Origin: Dactylis glomerata
Taxonomy: Eukaryota > Streptophyta > Magnoliopsida > Poales > Poaceae
DNA length: 64,000 bases
Direction of reading: 5' to 3'
NCBI GenBank assembly: GCA_007115705.1
Contig: QXEO01000546.1
Span: 10,019,007-10,083,006, forward strand
Shown: piece after piece, positions 13,101-25,564 of the stretch
Position numbering within the stretch: the first letter of the stretch is position 1
How the letters are laid out: each line of letters begins with the position of its first letter
Notes under the pieces: generated by a model
What the model was told of the DNA's origin: nothing
Database searches by the model: none
The model's input: only the letters and a program-made list of their open reading frames with translations
Translations under genes and position numbers: made by a program

Positions 13101-13705
13101 GGGCATCTCCAGCGACCCGATGCAAATGGAACGCTGGTGTCCCTTTATGTTCAAACAGACATGAGGACACCAGTGACCCAGCCCAACGGCCCGAGCTATC
13201 CGCAGCGACATCCATTGCCCAAATTTAGGCCCAGAATGTGTTGCCCCGGACATGCAATGAAAAGCGATCGTACCCCATATATATCCATAGGCCCTGCTCG
13301 CCAGTGGCACACAACTATTTCCTCTCTCGCTAGTGCGCCAAAAATTCGGCAACGCTCCCAAAGCCCTAGACCACGTGATGGAGGACGCCGTCGTCCTGGA
13401 TCTCACTACTCCCGCCCCCACCTCCACTCCCACAGCCGGTGGCTGCGGCATAGCAAAGGCATAGGCCCCGAAAAAGGAGTTGGCAGTAGAGGATAGGATG
13501 GACAAGACCAGGAAACGCGACTCCTACTGGCTCGTTGTGAAAGAAAGGAAGGCCAACGTAGAGCGGCCGCTACTGCCAAGGAGTAGGCCGAGCTTGTCTT
13601 GGCCTTGCAGGCCAAGGTCAACATCGTGATATTCACCACCCAAGCTGTTGTGCAGGCCGCTCTCTTGATCAAGGGCGTTGTTTGCCCTGATTCGTGGGGG
13701 CACAC
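13101..13705 (+). pseudogene. 5' part of a DNA-transposon ORF (NAM-associated, Harbinger-like)
   Basis: A terminus-like GGGCATCTCCAGCGACCC begins at 13101 after TTA, as in cereal PIF/Harbinger-type elements with 3-bp TTA duplications. The ORF starts at ATG 13378. It runs MEDAVVLDL, then a Pro/Thr-rich stretch, then a basic KTRKRDSYW region like the accessory proteins of these elements. An in-frame TAG lies at 13462-13464 and a frameshift near 13560; the second frame runs to 13705, where LTR element D was inserted. The matching parts resume at 52253-52368 (repeated at 56213-56328) and 60551-61060. The superfamily assignment rests on terminus style and the C-terminal domain; no transposase catalytic domain is visible. 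Confidence 0.5.
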
Positions 13706-15197
13706 TGATGACCCACAAGTATAGGGGGTGTATCGTAGTACTTTTGATAAATAAGAGTGTCAAACCCAACGAGGAGCAGAAGGTGTTGACAAGCGGTTTT
13801 GATCAAGGATTCACTGTAAATACTAGCAAACGGGTTTTCAAGGGTATTTGGTAATGCAAATAAATAAAGTACGAGTAAATAAAAGACAATAATAGTAATT
13901 GCTGCAAGTGGCCCAGTCCTTTCTAGAGCAAAGGACAAGCCGGTTGTATAACTTATGATTATCAAACGTTCCTGAGGACACACGAGAGTTTCTGTCGAGA
14001 GCTTTCGCTTCATGCTGCTAAGTAATCTTCATTGGTTTGATAAGTGTTATGGGGGTGAACCTGTGCTAGCGTACTACCCTTACTAGGACTAATACACACT
14101 TGTGATTATACCTCTTGCAAGCATCCGCAAATACAAGAAAGTAATTAAGATAAATCTAACCACATCCTTAAACTCTGAGATCCCACGCTCCCTGGTGCAA
14201 TGGTTTCCTAACGGGGGTTTAGGTTTCTGTCGCTCCGGTAACCCCACAATTAGTAGCCAAATACACAATGCATTCCACTAGGCCCATAAAGGTGAAGTAT
14301 CATGTAGTCGACGTTCACATGACACCACTAGTAGAATAACACCACAACATATAAATATCAAACCATTAAATATTACTCAACATAGTTTCACTACTAACAT
14401 CTCGACTTCTCCCATGTCCTCAAGAACTAAATGAACTACTCATAAGACATCATATGGATCATGATCAGAGGTGAAATAATGGTAAATAACAATCTGAACA
14501 TAAACCTTAATTCAACGGTTCCACTCAATAGCATCAACTATAAGAGTAATCAACACCGGGAAAGTTTCGCCTAAGAATTTGACAAGATTCAACCCAAGAT
14601 GTTACAGCGGGATGGCGTGGTGATGATGGAGATGGAGGTGCTAGTGATGATGATGATGATCCCTATGAAGTCCAGCGCGATGGTGATTTCCGCCCCACAT
14701 AAGGAATTTTCCCGGCAGATTTCTGCCTGCCGGAGTGCTTTTCCCTCTCGGTGTTGTTCGCCCCGCAGATGCGGTGGTGTCTATCTCTGAGCTCCCCCCT
14801 TTAACTTATGTTTTCGAGGACGACAATATATGCGAGAGAGCGATGCCAGAAGTGGGCCAGGGTGGCCTCACCCCAGGGTGGCGCGGCCAGGGGCTAGCCC
14901 ACGCCACCTAGTGGTGTAGGCCCCCTGCTGCTCCTTTCGCCCTCTCCTTCTGGCTACTTTCGTCTTCTGGTAATATATGAATTTCTGTATATTTTCCTGG
15001 AATTGTTGATCTTCAGAAATATGGTGTCTTGACGGTCCTTTTTCCAGCAGAATCCTGACTCCGGCAGCAAGTTCTCCATTAATCATCAAACATGCAAAAA
15101 CAACGGAAACAACATAAGTATCACCTCTAAATATAAAATATATCAATGAATAACAGTAAATTATGATATAAAATAGTGATGCAAAATGGACGTATCA
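13706..15197 (-). repeat. 3' LTR of element D
   Basis: This 1492-bp LTR ends, in minus-strand sense, with TGATACGTCCATTTTGCATC at the high-coordinate side and ...GGGTCATCA at 13706. It matches the 1512-bp 5' LTR at 50741-52252 along its length with scattered substitutions. Immediately above 15197 the minus strand carries the polypurine tract AAGCTTGGGGGGT. Confidence 0.9.
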
Positions 15198-16895
15198 ACC
15201 CCCCAAGCTTAGACCTCGCTTGTCCCCAAGCGAAACTGTACTTGGTAAACATGACCACAGGTTTATGGAGTGAAGTGTCGATAAACAAAATATGGACAAG
15301 AAGCATCACATTTACCAAGGCACAAGTCATAATAGACAGCAACTTCCCTTCATATAACTAGACTTGCAATAAGCAAAGGGAATCACAACAAAGATGCACA
15401 AGGTAAATCACGATTGGTGATGGCAAACTTTTGTTCTTGGTCAGAGAACAATCAACAGACTGTACTTATTTTTTTTGAACGGAGCCTTTCATAACAGAGC
15501 TAATATAGCAAAAGTCACATGCTCAGCGAAACAAACCCTTTATAGTCATAGATAGCTTTCAAAGATATATTCTTTCAGATAAAAGCATCGTACAAAACAA
15601 AGGAAGACAGGAAACATGATCGAGCAAATCAACATATGGATGAATGAAACATAACAACTCAAATGCTTGCTTGAGATAGAGGGGAATAGGTCGACTCAAC
15701 ATAAAATTAAAAGATAGGCCCTTCGCAGAGGGAAGCAGGGATTAAACATGTGCTAGAGCTTTTCGTTTGTAAAACAGAGATAAAAGTTGGTTTTGAGAGG
15801 TGGTTGTCTTTGTCAATGACTAGCAACGGAGTTCTTGCCATCTTCCATACTAAACAAGTGAGAGCGGTTCCGAGATGTTGATTAATTGGCACAATTGTGC
15901 TCTTTTATAGCTTGGCACTCCTCCCCACTTTTCCTTTCTCAAACCATGGCTAACCGATTCCATCGGGTGCCCACCAACTTTCACATACCATGGAGGAGTG
16001 CCTTTTTCTTTTCTTTTCTTTCTTTTTTTAGATTACAATGGTCTGACCAGCTCCCTTGCAAAATTAGTGACGAGCAGATGAAGCATGCAAGTCGAGGGGT
16101 ACTTAATTTAGTATGGAAGATGACAAACTCAACCACTACATCCTCATGAGCTAAAAACAGTAGCACAAAATAAGAAGTAGTTGAAGGTTTTTAAAAGGTA
16201 GCACATGAAAATTTACTTGGAATGGCTTGAAATACCATGCATAGGAATTTATAGTGGACTCTCTAGAAGTAACTTGGTTTTTGGGGATTGGATGCACGAG
16301 AAGTATTCCCTCTCAGTACAGGTTTTTGGCTAGCAAGGCTGGGTAGCAAGCATAGGAGTTGCATGAAACAAACAAACATATATGTGATAGAAAACAATCA
16401 TGCAAACTTTCTTGAAAGTACAAACAATTTTAACTTGAGAATACTAATGCTTATGAGCTAATCATGAAGGAAAACTGAAATTATGTATCTACAAACACTT
16501 CCTTCTTTTTCTACTCAAAACCTCAAAGTATTGTTGCTACTGACCAAGCTAAGTTTGCCAAAACCAACTAGATTTACTCATGCTCCTGAAGTGATACCAA
16601 TACTAATCAGTAAGACTAATCATATAAGAAAGATTGCAAACTAAAATAAAGTGTGTAGAAAGTAAATGATAAGACTTCTCATTAATATTTCATAATCGCA
16701 ACTCACACCAAGGGATACATCGATAACCAACTAAAGGAGGATACTTCCACACTGCAAACTATTCTATAAGATAACTTCTCTATTCATGATATGACTCTAC
16801 TTGAAAAGTAAATGGGTAAAAGGGGTAATGATATGATACCGCGGCACTCCCCCAAGCTTGGAACAAGCCAAGGGGATGCCAATACCAATGACGAA
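15198..16895 (-). other. Non-coding internal 3' region of element D
   Basis: This is untranslated retroelement sequence between the extra ORF and the 3' LTR; no ORF with a recognisable product is present. The stretch at about 15690-16330 is clearly homologous to 27300-27950 in element E, while F1 and F2 have different sequence at that place. This shows that D and E exchanged or share a 3' module. Confidence 0.7.
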
Positions 16896-17307
16896 TTACT
16901 CCTTCGGTGGCGGTGGCGAGTCTTTAATAAGCTTCTCAATAAGTTCCTTCAAATCATCAATCTTGTAGGTGAGATTACGAATCAAATCCGAATTGTGCTC
17001 AATCTGGCTCATGAACATGTCGGTCTGCGAATCCCAACTATGGGAGTTATTTCCCCAACCTTCTTTGCTCTCTGAACTCTCTTTCTCTGCACGGTTAGAA
17101 CGATCTATATCCCAACTAGAGGGTAATTTTGCTTTAGGCACCCTTTGGAATTGATGTTCATGTATGAGAGTATGGAAGGGGTTGTTGCCTGAAGAAGATG
17201 TCCTTGGAGCTAAGGAGTGACGTGGAACACCTCCTCCAGTTCTTATACGCACACTCTTCTTGAACTTGTCATGACTTGTCACCACCCCAATGCTTGCAAT
17301 GATGGTG
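16896..17307 (-). CDS. Element D extra ORF downstream of pol, C-terminal part
   Basis: On the minus strand this is the second part of an ORF that starts at 43944 and was split by insertion of element E. Removing E and one CTTGG copy joins 43814 to 17307 in the same frame, giving 181 codons including the stop (131 nt plus 412 nt). The C-terminal part has a Trp/Ser-rich middle and a predicted coiled coil near the end (IRNLTYKIDDLKELIEKL), ending SPPPPKE. No known domain was recognised. It lies between integrase and the 3' LTR, where some plant gypsy elements carry accessory ORFs. Unlike gag-pol of the same element it contains no stop. Confidence 0.6.
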
Positions 17308-17312
17308 CTTGG

Positions 17313-19003
17313 TGATTGCGTTTGATGGCACGGTATTGAATAGTGCCAGAGAACTTGTTGGCGTGTAGTTGATGAAGTAAATGACCAGCTAGTTGGAAAC
17401 CCCAAGAGAAGGTTTGCTGAATATAGCAGCAAGTTTTCCCTTAGTTATGAAACCAAGGTTATCAATCCAGTAGGAAAAAGCCAATACTCTAGAAGGTGAT
17501 GCTTGCTAGCCTAGTGACACTATAACAAGGGCGCCGTTAACGATATCTTGTTAGCGCGTCTTCAACTAGTAGCAACGTGGAACCTGCACACAACACAACC
17601 AAATACTTTGTTCCCAACTTACGATGAGGTTGTCAATCTCACCGGTTTGCTATAAACAAAGGAATGAGCGTATCGAGTGGAAAGCAATAGTAGTATGCGA
17701 GTAAAGTAAACAGTGCGAGTAAAGTAAACAGGTGATAGCAATATAACGGAAATAGGACCGGGGTCTACAGTTCACTAGTGGTGTCTCTCCATAAGATAAA
17801 ATAACACATGCTGAGTAAACAAATTACAGTTGGGCAATTGATAGAATAAAGATAACGTGCATATGTCGAGATGATCACTATGAGATTTACTCTGGGCATT
17901 ACAACAAGATACATAGACCGCCATCCAACTGCATCTATGACTAATAATCCACTTGTGGCGAATCAATCTGAGAACTCCACAAGTATTAAGTTGCGAACAA
18001 CAGATAACTACATTAAGCAAAGTGTGTAATGTAAACAAAGCATATGCCCTTGAGCATATGAATGTTGTTTTCTCCCTACTGGCAACAACACATCTACAAC
18101 CTTAGAGGTTTATGTCACTCCCCCAGATTAAATAGAGGCATGAACCCAACTATCGAGCATAAATACCCCCTCTTGGAGTCACTAGTATCTATTCGGCCAA
18201 GATAGCTACTAACAACGGAGAGCATGCAAGATCATAAACAATATAGAGATAACATAAGATAATATTCAGCACATCAACTTAATCATAACACCAATATTCA
18301 TCGGATCCCAACAAACACAACATCTAGAATTACGTAACGGTGATCTCGATCATGTAAGGCAGCTCACGAGATCTAAACATGAAGCACATGGTGGAGAAGA
18401 CAACCATCTAGCTACTGCTATGGACCCATAGTCCAAGGTAGACTACTCACTCATCGCGCCGGAGGCAAGCATGGCGATGAAGAAGACCTCTGGTGGCGAT
18501 TCCCCTCTCCGGCAGGGTGCTGGGAAGAGCTTCTAGACCCTACCGATCTCGGGTCGACGACGGCGGCGGATCGTGATGTATTCTGGAAAAGTGATCGGGT
18601 GTTTAGGTTTTTTCCGTCGGGAGGTCTTTATAGGCGAAGGGGCATCGTCAGAAGTGGGCCGAGGCAGCCACACACATAGGGGGCGCGGCCTAGCCTTGGG
18701 CCGTGCCGCCCTGTTGTGTGGGCCCCTCGTGGCCCCACTCTGTCTCCTCTTCGGTTCTCTGGAAGCTTCGGTGAATTTCTGGATGTTTGGCTTTTGTTTT
18801 GTCCAATTCCGAGAATATTTCCTGTGTAACTTTTCTGAAACACAAAAACAACAGAAAACAGGGAACTGGCACTGTGGCATCTCGTTAATAGGTTAGTCCC
18901 GGAAAATGCATAAAAATGCCACGAAGTGTAACGAAACACTAAGCAAATGGTGAAAAAACAAGCATGGAGCATCAAAAATTATAGATACGTTAGAGACGTG
19001 TCA
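17313..19003 (-). repeat. 3' LTR of element E
   Basis: This 1691-bp LTR starts TGATTGCG at 17313 and ends ...GACGTGTCA at 19003; the expected terminal GTATCA is mutated. It is followed by the internal end GCATCCCCAAGCTTAACTCC, whose reverse strand is the polypurine tract. Its low-coordinate end (the LTR 3' portion) differs from the LTRs of F1 and F2, while the other half is shared with them. Confidence 0.88.
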
Positions 19004-19387
19004 GCATCCCCAAGCTTAACTCCTGCTCGTCCTCGAGTAGGTATGTGATAACAAAAGAAATAATTTTTGAGGTGACATGCACCTACACAATCTTGATCAT
19101 CTATGTAAGCGTTGTGCGCTGGGATCAAAAGAACTTAAAACATGGGCATGGAAGACATAATCTTGATAGAAGAAACTTAGCAACCATGTTATAACATGAA
19201 AAAGAACACAAATGAAAGATCATGAAAATGAAACAATGAAAGTCAAACGTGTGTTCAAATCATATGGAAAAACATACAAATGGTTTTCAGCTTGTCCTTC
19301 ATGAGAGAGCAAAACATAAATGCATAGGACACCTTCAAGTTTAAGAGGGCGACTAGATACAAGTAATTTAAGAACAAGTGAAACCAA

Positions 19388-20412
19388 TGATGCGTGGTGA
19401 ATGACCAGCCCGTTGGGAACCCCAAGAGGAAGGTGTGATGAGTATAGCAGCTAGTTTTCCCTCAGTTAAGAAACCAAGGTTATGTCGATCAGGAGAAGAG
19501 CGGGCAATACGACTGTAGGTGATGCTTGCTAGTTTGCGACAGCTTCGAACAATTTATATATGGTGCCTCATCCAAGCTTTGCTTGCTAGCTGCAACCCGG
19601 AACCTGCACACAACACAACCAAGTACTTTGCTCCCAACTTGCGATGAGGTTGTCAATCTCACCGGTTTGCTTGAAACAAAGGGTATGACTGTATCGAGTG
19701 GAAAACAGTAAAAGAATGCGAGTAAAGTAAACAGTGTGAGTAAAGTAAACAGATGATAGCAATATGATGGAAATAGGACCGGGGTCCACACTTCACTAGT
19801 GGTGTCTCTCCATAAGATAAATAACACATGCTAGGTAAACAAATTACAGTTGGGCAATTGATAGAATAAAGATAAACGTGATATGTCGAGAAGATCACTA
19901 TGCGATTTACTCTGGGCATTACAACAAAATACATAGACCTCCATCCAATTGCATCTATGACTAATAATCCACTTGTGGCGAATCAATCTAAGAACTCCAC
20001 AAGTATTAAGTTGCGAACAACAGATAATTGCATTAAGCAAAGTGTGTAATGTAAACAAAGCATATGCCCTTGAGAATATGAATGTTGTTTTCTACCTAGT
20101 AGCAACAGCACATCTACAACCTTAGAGGTTTCTGTCACTCCCCCAGGTTAAATAGAGGCATGAACCCACTATCGAGCATAAATACCCCCTCTTGGAGTCA
20201 CTAGCAACTACTCGGCCAAGATAGCTACTAACAACGGAGAGCATGCAAGATCATAAACAACATAGAGATAACAAAAGATATATTTTAGTATAGCAACTCA
20301 ATCATAACACCAATATTCATCGGATCCCAACAAACCAAACATGTAGAATTACATAACGGTGATCTCAATCATGTTCATCCCTAGTAGCAACTCAATCATA
20401 ACACCAATGTTC
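19388..20412 (-). repeat. 3' LTR of F1, truncated in U3
   Basis: The LTR aligns with the 5' LTR from TGATGCG at 19388 up to about 20371 (CTCAATCATG). Where TAGGGCAGCTCATGAG should follow, there is instead a short filler that repeats nearby LTR sequence (AGCAACTCAATCATAACACC) and then the internal region. About 0.6 kb holding the U3 start is lost. Confidence 0.8.
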
Positions 20413-23307
20413 ATCCCCAAGCGTAACTCCTGCTCGTCCTCGAGTAGGTAAGTGATAACAAAAGAATAATTTTTGAGGTGACATGCACCTACACAATCTT
20501 GATCATATATGTAAGCATTTGTGAGCTGGGATCATAAGAACTTAAAACATGGGCATGAAGATATAATCTTGACAATAGGAACTTAGCAACCATGTTATAA
20601 ACATGCAAATGAACACAAACAAAAGATCATGAAAATGAAACAATGAAAGTCAAACGTGTGTTCAAATCATAAGGAAAAATATACAAATGGTTTTCAGCTT
20701 GTCCTTCATACATAAATGCATAGGACACCTTCAAGTTTAAGAGGGCGACTAGATACAAATAATTTGAGAACAAGTGAAACCAATAATATGAATCAATCAA
20801 TGAAAACTTTGGGACAATGCACATTATACTAAGAATGGTAACTTTGCTCTCTTATGGTGTATAAAGAAAGAAGGTGGTGACTCAACATAAAAAGTAAAAG
20901 AAAGGCCCTTCGCGGAGGTAAGCCGTGATTGCAAGTTTTATAGACCTTCAAAAATTATGTTACTTACCGGCTTTGAGCTCTCATTGCCCCCATTATAGGC
21001 ATCTTGAATGGTTAGAGTTAATGCGAGAACAATTATGATGCATATGCTTGACAAATCATAAGTTGAAAACCTCGTGTCCCGTGAATACGAGTACCCAAAC
21101 CTCATGCTACTCAACTTAGAGTCCCAAGCAAGGCTCTTGTCATTGTAAGTATATATGTATCATCGAAAATCGCCAACGGGGTACCTCCGTGCCCGATGAC
21201 ATGGAACAAGCCCACATCAAAATGACAGGACAAACAGACAATGAACACCTCGACATCTCTTTTATTTGCCATTTGTTCAGCTTTTTATTGTGAGATGCGT
21301 CATCGAATGTCCACCATGGGTATGCTGCAAATTTCCACCATGAATTATGCATGGCTTAGATTGGCGGCCCAGGCGTTTCCCTAACACATATACAAACTCC
21401 ATGATCCCCACAAGATTTCCAATTCATTTCACACCGCGGGCATCCATAAACAAAAGATCACGATATCAACTCAAATAAGAAGTGCAATGTTGAAAGCTTG
21501 CCCCATGACAGCATGGTTGGGCTAGAATCCAACTTACAACTTGCAAGCATAACAACTCAACATAAGAGACCATAATGTCAAATTTTTAAGAACAGGAAAA
21601 AGTAAAGTGTGCCTTCCGGTTCGTGAGAGCTTTACTAACCAATTTTCGCATAACACTGGTAAGAGTTTAATTTGAAGAGAAGATAAAAGCAAGTCAAATT
21701 TACATGGAATAGCAAATTGCTAGTAGGTATGTATGGTGGACACTTTGGTAAACTTTGGCTTTTAGGAGTTGGATGTACGAGTAGAGCTCATACTCAGTAC
21801 AAGGCGAGGGCTAGCAAAAGACTGGGAGCGACCAACTAAGAGAGCAATAATAGCCATAATCATGCAAAGCGACATTAAAAGAAGCATAAGATGGCATCAA
21901 AAGTCAAAAACTAAATGATCATGAAGGCTATTGGCGACTTTGTAAGAGTCTAACATGTGTGAGCATGCGCCAAGTCAACCCAAATAAAGCATCAAGGAGA
22001 AAACCAAAATAATGCTTCCAAACAATAAAAACAACGCATGATTTTTTCAAAGGCTCATTAAGCAATCTCAATTATTTGAGAGAAGTCATGCTACAGCAAA
22101 ACCACTAAGCATACTATCAAAAAGACATCAAGCACGACATGAAAAAGCCTAAGCCGCAGTCTACACAAGCTCCTTCTTGTACCACTATTTTGCATAAAGC
22201 TTTTTCTATTTTCCAACACCATTTGAAATTTTTAAAGACACCTCTTTTGATGAAAACCAATAAAGATCAGAGGCAAAAATACACCTTGATGAAGAGATAT
22301 GACAAGGTCTGAATGCAAATCAAGGCGAAAACGAAAAGCAAAAGCAGTAGCAGAAAAAGAAGAACACTCGGTTTTTGATAAGAATGAAAACTAGAGCGTT
22401 CTTGGCAAATGAAAAGCAAGGCAACTTCTCCAAAAGAAATTTGTTGGGGTCCAACCATTTATTGCAGCAAACAAAACTAAACTAACTAAGAAAACTAAAA
22501 CAACTGACGCTCCAAGAAAAACGCATAGTGCATGAAGCAATAAAAATATAGTGTCATGAAAGGTGACCTGATTTTTGCCGATGAAGAAGGGGTGCCTCGG
22601 GGGCATCCCCAAGCTTTTATGCTTGTACTTCTTGGATATTTCTTGGGGTAATGCATGGGCATCCCCAAGCTTGAGCTTTTGTCCATTCTTCAACTCATCT
22701 CATCATTCTCCAATTCATACAAAACTAAACACAAATCTATTAGCAACATTAGTGTAGCATAACATATAATCAACCTCTTTTTGCTTTAGGTTTCAACCCA
22801 AAACCACCACATATATAGCATATACTACTGTAGCAACTTCCCCAAAAGTTCCGTGATCAAAAGAACTCAAAAAGAAAGCGATAAAGTAGCAAACACAAAT
22901 ATTGGCAGAAATCTGTCAAAACAGAACAGCTGACAAAGGTCGAATTTTTGAGGGATTTTCTTTTGCTCAAATAAAAAAGTGTTCAACTAACGAAAGTTTG
23001 GATATAACCTGGGACATATGCACAAGAAATAACAGGTCCAAACGATATACAGAGAATTTATACGAATTTTTACGGTGCAGCACCGAAAACAGTTTCAGGA
23101 CAGCAACATCCCCAAATCTTTACCTCACTCAAATTAGAGGCTTCTCTTGGCACAACAATAAAATAAAAAGGATAATGAGAGGTTATTACAGTAGTAATAA
23201 CTTCCAAGACTCAAATAAAATAAAAAGAACGGAATGTAAAAACATTGGGTTATCTCCCAAGAGTGCTTTTCTTTAACGCCTTTGAGCTAGGCGCAGAAAA
23301 TTGCGAA
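20413..23307 (-). other. Non-coding internal 3' region of F1
   Basis: This stretch has close homologues at 36190-39120 in F2 and partly at 27950-29420 in E, with no conserved reading frame. It carries the motif CATCCCCAAGC several times (for example at about 22600-22690), a short repeat resembling the polypurine tract region. No gene is supported. Confidence 0.65.
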
Positions 23308-25401
23308 TCAAGTAACACCAAGTGATGAAGTATCAAGCTCATAATTTGCTCTAAGAATAGAGTCAAAAAGTAATTTATTTATTTTCCTAGGGAAGTGTTC
23401 CATACCTTTCTTTAGTGGGAATTGGTATTTTATAGTGCCTTCCCTCATATCAATGATGGCACCTACAGTTCGAAGAAAGGGTCTTCCCAAAATAATAGGA
23501 TATGAAGCATGGCATTCAACATCCATAACAAGAAAATCAATGGGAACAAGGTTATTGTTAACCACAATAAGAACATCATTAATTCTTCCCAAAGGTTTCT
23601 TCTTAGCAACATCCGCAATAGGAACATCATAATAACATTTTTCAAGAGGCGGTAAATCAAGCATGTCATAAATTTTTCTAGGCATGATAGAAATACTAGC
23701 ACCTAGATCACATAAAGCATGGCAATCAAAACCATTAACATGCATATCAATGATGGGTTCCCAACCATCTTCTAACTTCTTGGGAACAGAGGCTTTTTGT
23801 TGCAACTTTTCATCCCTAATTTTCATGAGAGCATTGGTAATATGCTTAGTAAAAGCAATATTTAAAGAACTAGCATTGGGAGTCAAAGCAAGCTTTTGCA
23901 AGAACAAAATAACTTCAGATATATTGCAGCCATCAACATCAAAATCATTAAAAGAAATAGATCTATCATCTCCTACACTCCGAAAAATTTCAGCATTCTT
24001 TTGAGAATTTTTTTTGGCAGTTTTAGGCTTTTTAACACAAGGAGTGGGAGTTTTCTCTACACCAATCAAAGTAAGAGGATTGCTAGCATTAGGAGCAACA
24101 TCATTAGAGGTAGTAATAGTACAAAATTTCAAATTCCTAGTAATCTCATCCTCTCTTTCCCATCTAGCATGCAATTCTGCTAACAATCTAAGATTTTCAT
24201 CAATTCCAACTTGGATAGCATTAGCAGTAGCAAAAACATTGTTCTCTTTCACATCATTAGGCAACACTTTTAATTTCAGAAGTTCAACATCATGAGCAAG
24301 GCTATCAACTTTAGAAGCAAGAATATCAATTTTGCCTAACTTTTCCTCAGCGGACTTGTTAAAAGCAGATTGTTTTACCATGAAGTCTTTGAGTATGACT
24401 TCAAGTTCAGAGGGCGCGGCCCTAGTGTTGTTGTAGGAATTACCATAAGAATTACCATAACCATTACCATTGGTAGAAGGATATGGCCTATAATTGTTAC
24501 TAGCAAAATTGTTCCTATAAGCATTGTTGTTAAAATTATTTCTAATGAAATTCACATCAACATGCTCTTCTTGAGCAACCAAAGAGGCTAAAGGAACATT
24601 ATTAGGATCAACATGAGTCCTATCATTAGCAAGCATAGCCATAATGGTATCAATCTTATCACTCAAGGAAGAGGTTTCTTCAATAGAATTTACCTTCTTA
24701 CCTTGTGGAGCTCTCTCGGTGTGCCATTCGGAGTAATTTACCATCATGTTGTCAAGTAGCTTTGTTGCGGCGCCCAAGGTAAGGGACATAAAAGTGCCTC
24801 CAGCAGCTGAATCAAGTAGGTTCCTCGAAGAAAAATTCAGTCCTGCATAAAAAGTTTGGACAATTATCCAAGTAGTCAGTCCATGAGTGGGGCAATTCTT
24901 TATCATAGATTTCATTCTTTCCCAAGCTTGAGCAACATGTTCATTATCAAATTGAGTAAACTTCATAATATTGCTACGCATAGATATAATTTTAGCAGGA
25001 GGATAATATCTACCAATGAAAGCATCCTTACACTTAGCCCATGAATCAATACTATTCTTAGTCAAAGACAGCAACCAATCTTTAGCTTTTCCTCTCAAAG
25101 AAAAAGGAAACAACTTAAGCTTAATAATATCACTTTCTACATCCTTATATTTCTGCATCTCACATAGCTCAACAAAATTGTTGAGATGAGCTGCAGCATC
25201 TTCAGTACTAGCACCAGAAAATTGCTCTTTCATAACAAGGTTCAACAAAGCAGGCTTAATCTCATAAAAGTTTGCAGCAGGAGCAGGTGGTGCAATAGGA
25301 GTGCAGATAAAATCACTATTGTTCGTGCTAGTAAAGTCACACAACTTGGTGTTTTCAGGATTAGCCATTTCAGCAAAACTAAAAGTAGATAAGTAAAACA
25401 A
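23308..25401 (-). CDS. Retrotransposon gag-protease polyprotein of F1
   Basis: This intact 697-codon ORF packages retroelement RNA and carries a protease domain. The likely start is the Met at 25368 (MANPENTK), since the preceding eleven residues look like leader. Residues about 70-215 form a gypsy-type gag domain (LKLFPFSLRGKAKDWL, IGRYYPP, AQAWERMKSMIKNCP). Residues 280-326 are an Asn/Gly/Tyr-rich low-complexity stretch. Residues 330-420 look like coiled coil. The C-terminus is a retropepsin-like domain with CDLGAS (active Asp565) and ILGRPFL (637-643). No zinc knuckle and no reverse transcriptase follow. The lack of stops in 2.1 kb suggests recent activity, in contrast to D. Confidence 0.92.
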   Translation of the reverse strand: MFYLSTFSFAEMANPENTKLCDFTSTNNSDFICTPIAPPAPAANFYEIKPALLNLVMKEQFSGASTEDAAAHLNNFVELCEMQKYKDVESDIIKLKLFPFSLRGKAKDWLLSLTKNSIDSWAKCKDAFIGRYYPPAKIISMRSNIMKFTQFDNEHVAQAWERMKSMIKNCPTHGLTTWIIVQTFYAGLNFSSRNLLDSAAGGTFMSLTLGAATKLLDNMMVNYSEWHTERAPQGKKVNSIEETSSLSDKIDTIMAMLANDRTHVDPNNVPLASLVAQEEHVDVNFIRNNFNNNAYRNNFASNNYRPYPSTNGNGYGNSYGNSYNNTRAAPSELEVILKDFMVKQSAFNKSAEEKLGKIDILASKVDSLAHDVELLKLKVLPNDVKENNVFATANAIQVGIDENLRLLAELHARWEREDEITRNLKFCTITTSNDVAPNASNPLTLIGVEKTPTPCVKKPKTAKKNSQKNAEIFRSVGDDRSISFNDFDVDGCNISEVILFLQKLALTPNASSLNIAFTKHITNALMKIRDEKLQQKASVPKKLEDGWEPIIDMHVNGFDCHALCDLGASISIMPRKIYDMLDLPPLEKCYYDVPIADVAKKKPLGRINDVLIVVNNNLVPIDFLVMDVECHASYPIILGRPFLRTVGAIIDMREGTIKYQFPLKKGMEHFPRKINKLLFDSILRANYELDTSSLGVT

Positions 25402-25564
25402 CTACCAAGGATTCTAATTTTTTTGGGTTTTTTGATATAAAACGATGCAGGTAAAATAAATAAAGTAAAGCAAAACAATAACAAAGTAAAGGATGTGCGT
25501 GCAAAAAACTCCCCTTGCAGAGGTCTTCCACTCTTCCCCGGCAACGGCGCCAGAAAATTATGCT

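Noticed and set aside
13083..13505. Overlapping ORFs of about 135 codons on both strands
   Set aside because: They are shadows of the Harbinger-like ORF that begins at 13378 and of its leader; composition does not support separate genes.
18533..18896. ORFs with Arg/Gly-rich composition in LTRs, repeated in each LTR (also at 26667, 35626, 40972, 44241, 56452 and 59119)
   Set aside because: The same LTR segment gives an open frame on both strands in several copies because it is GC-rich; frames are not conserved to the same ends and no domain is present.
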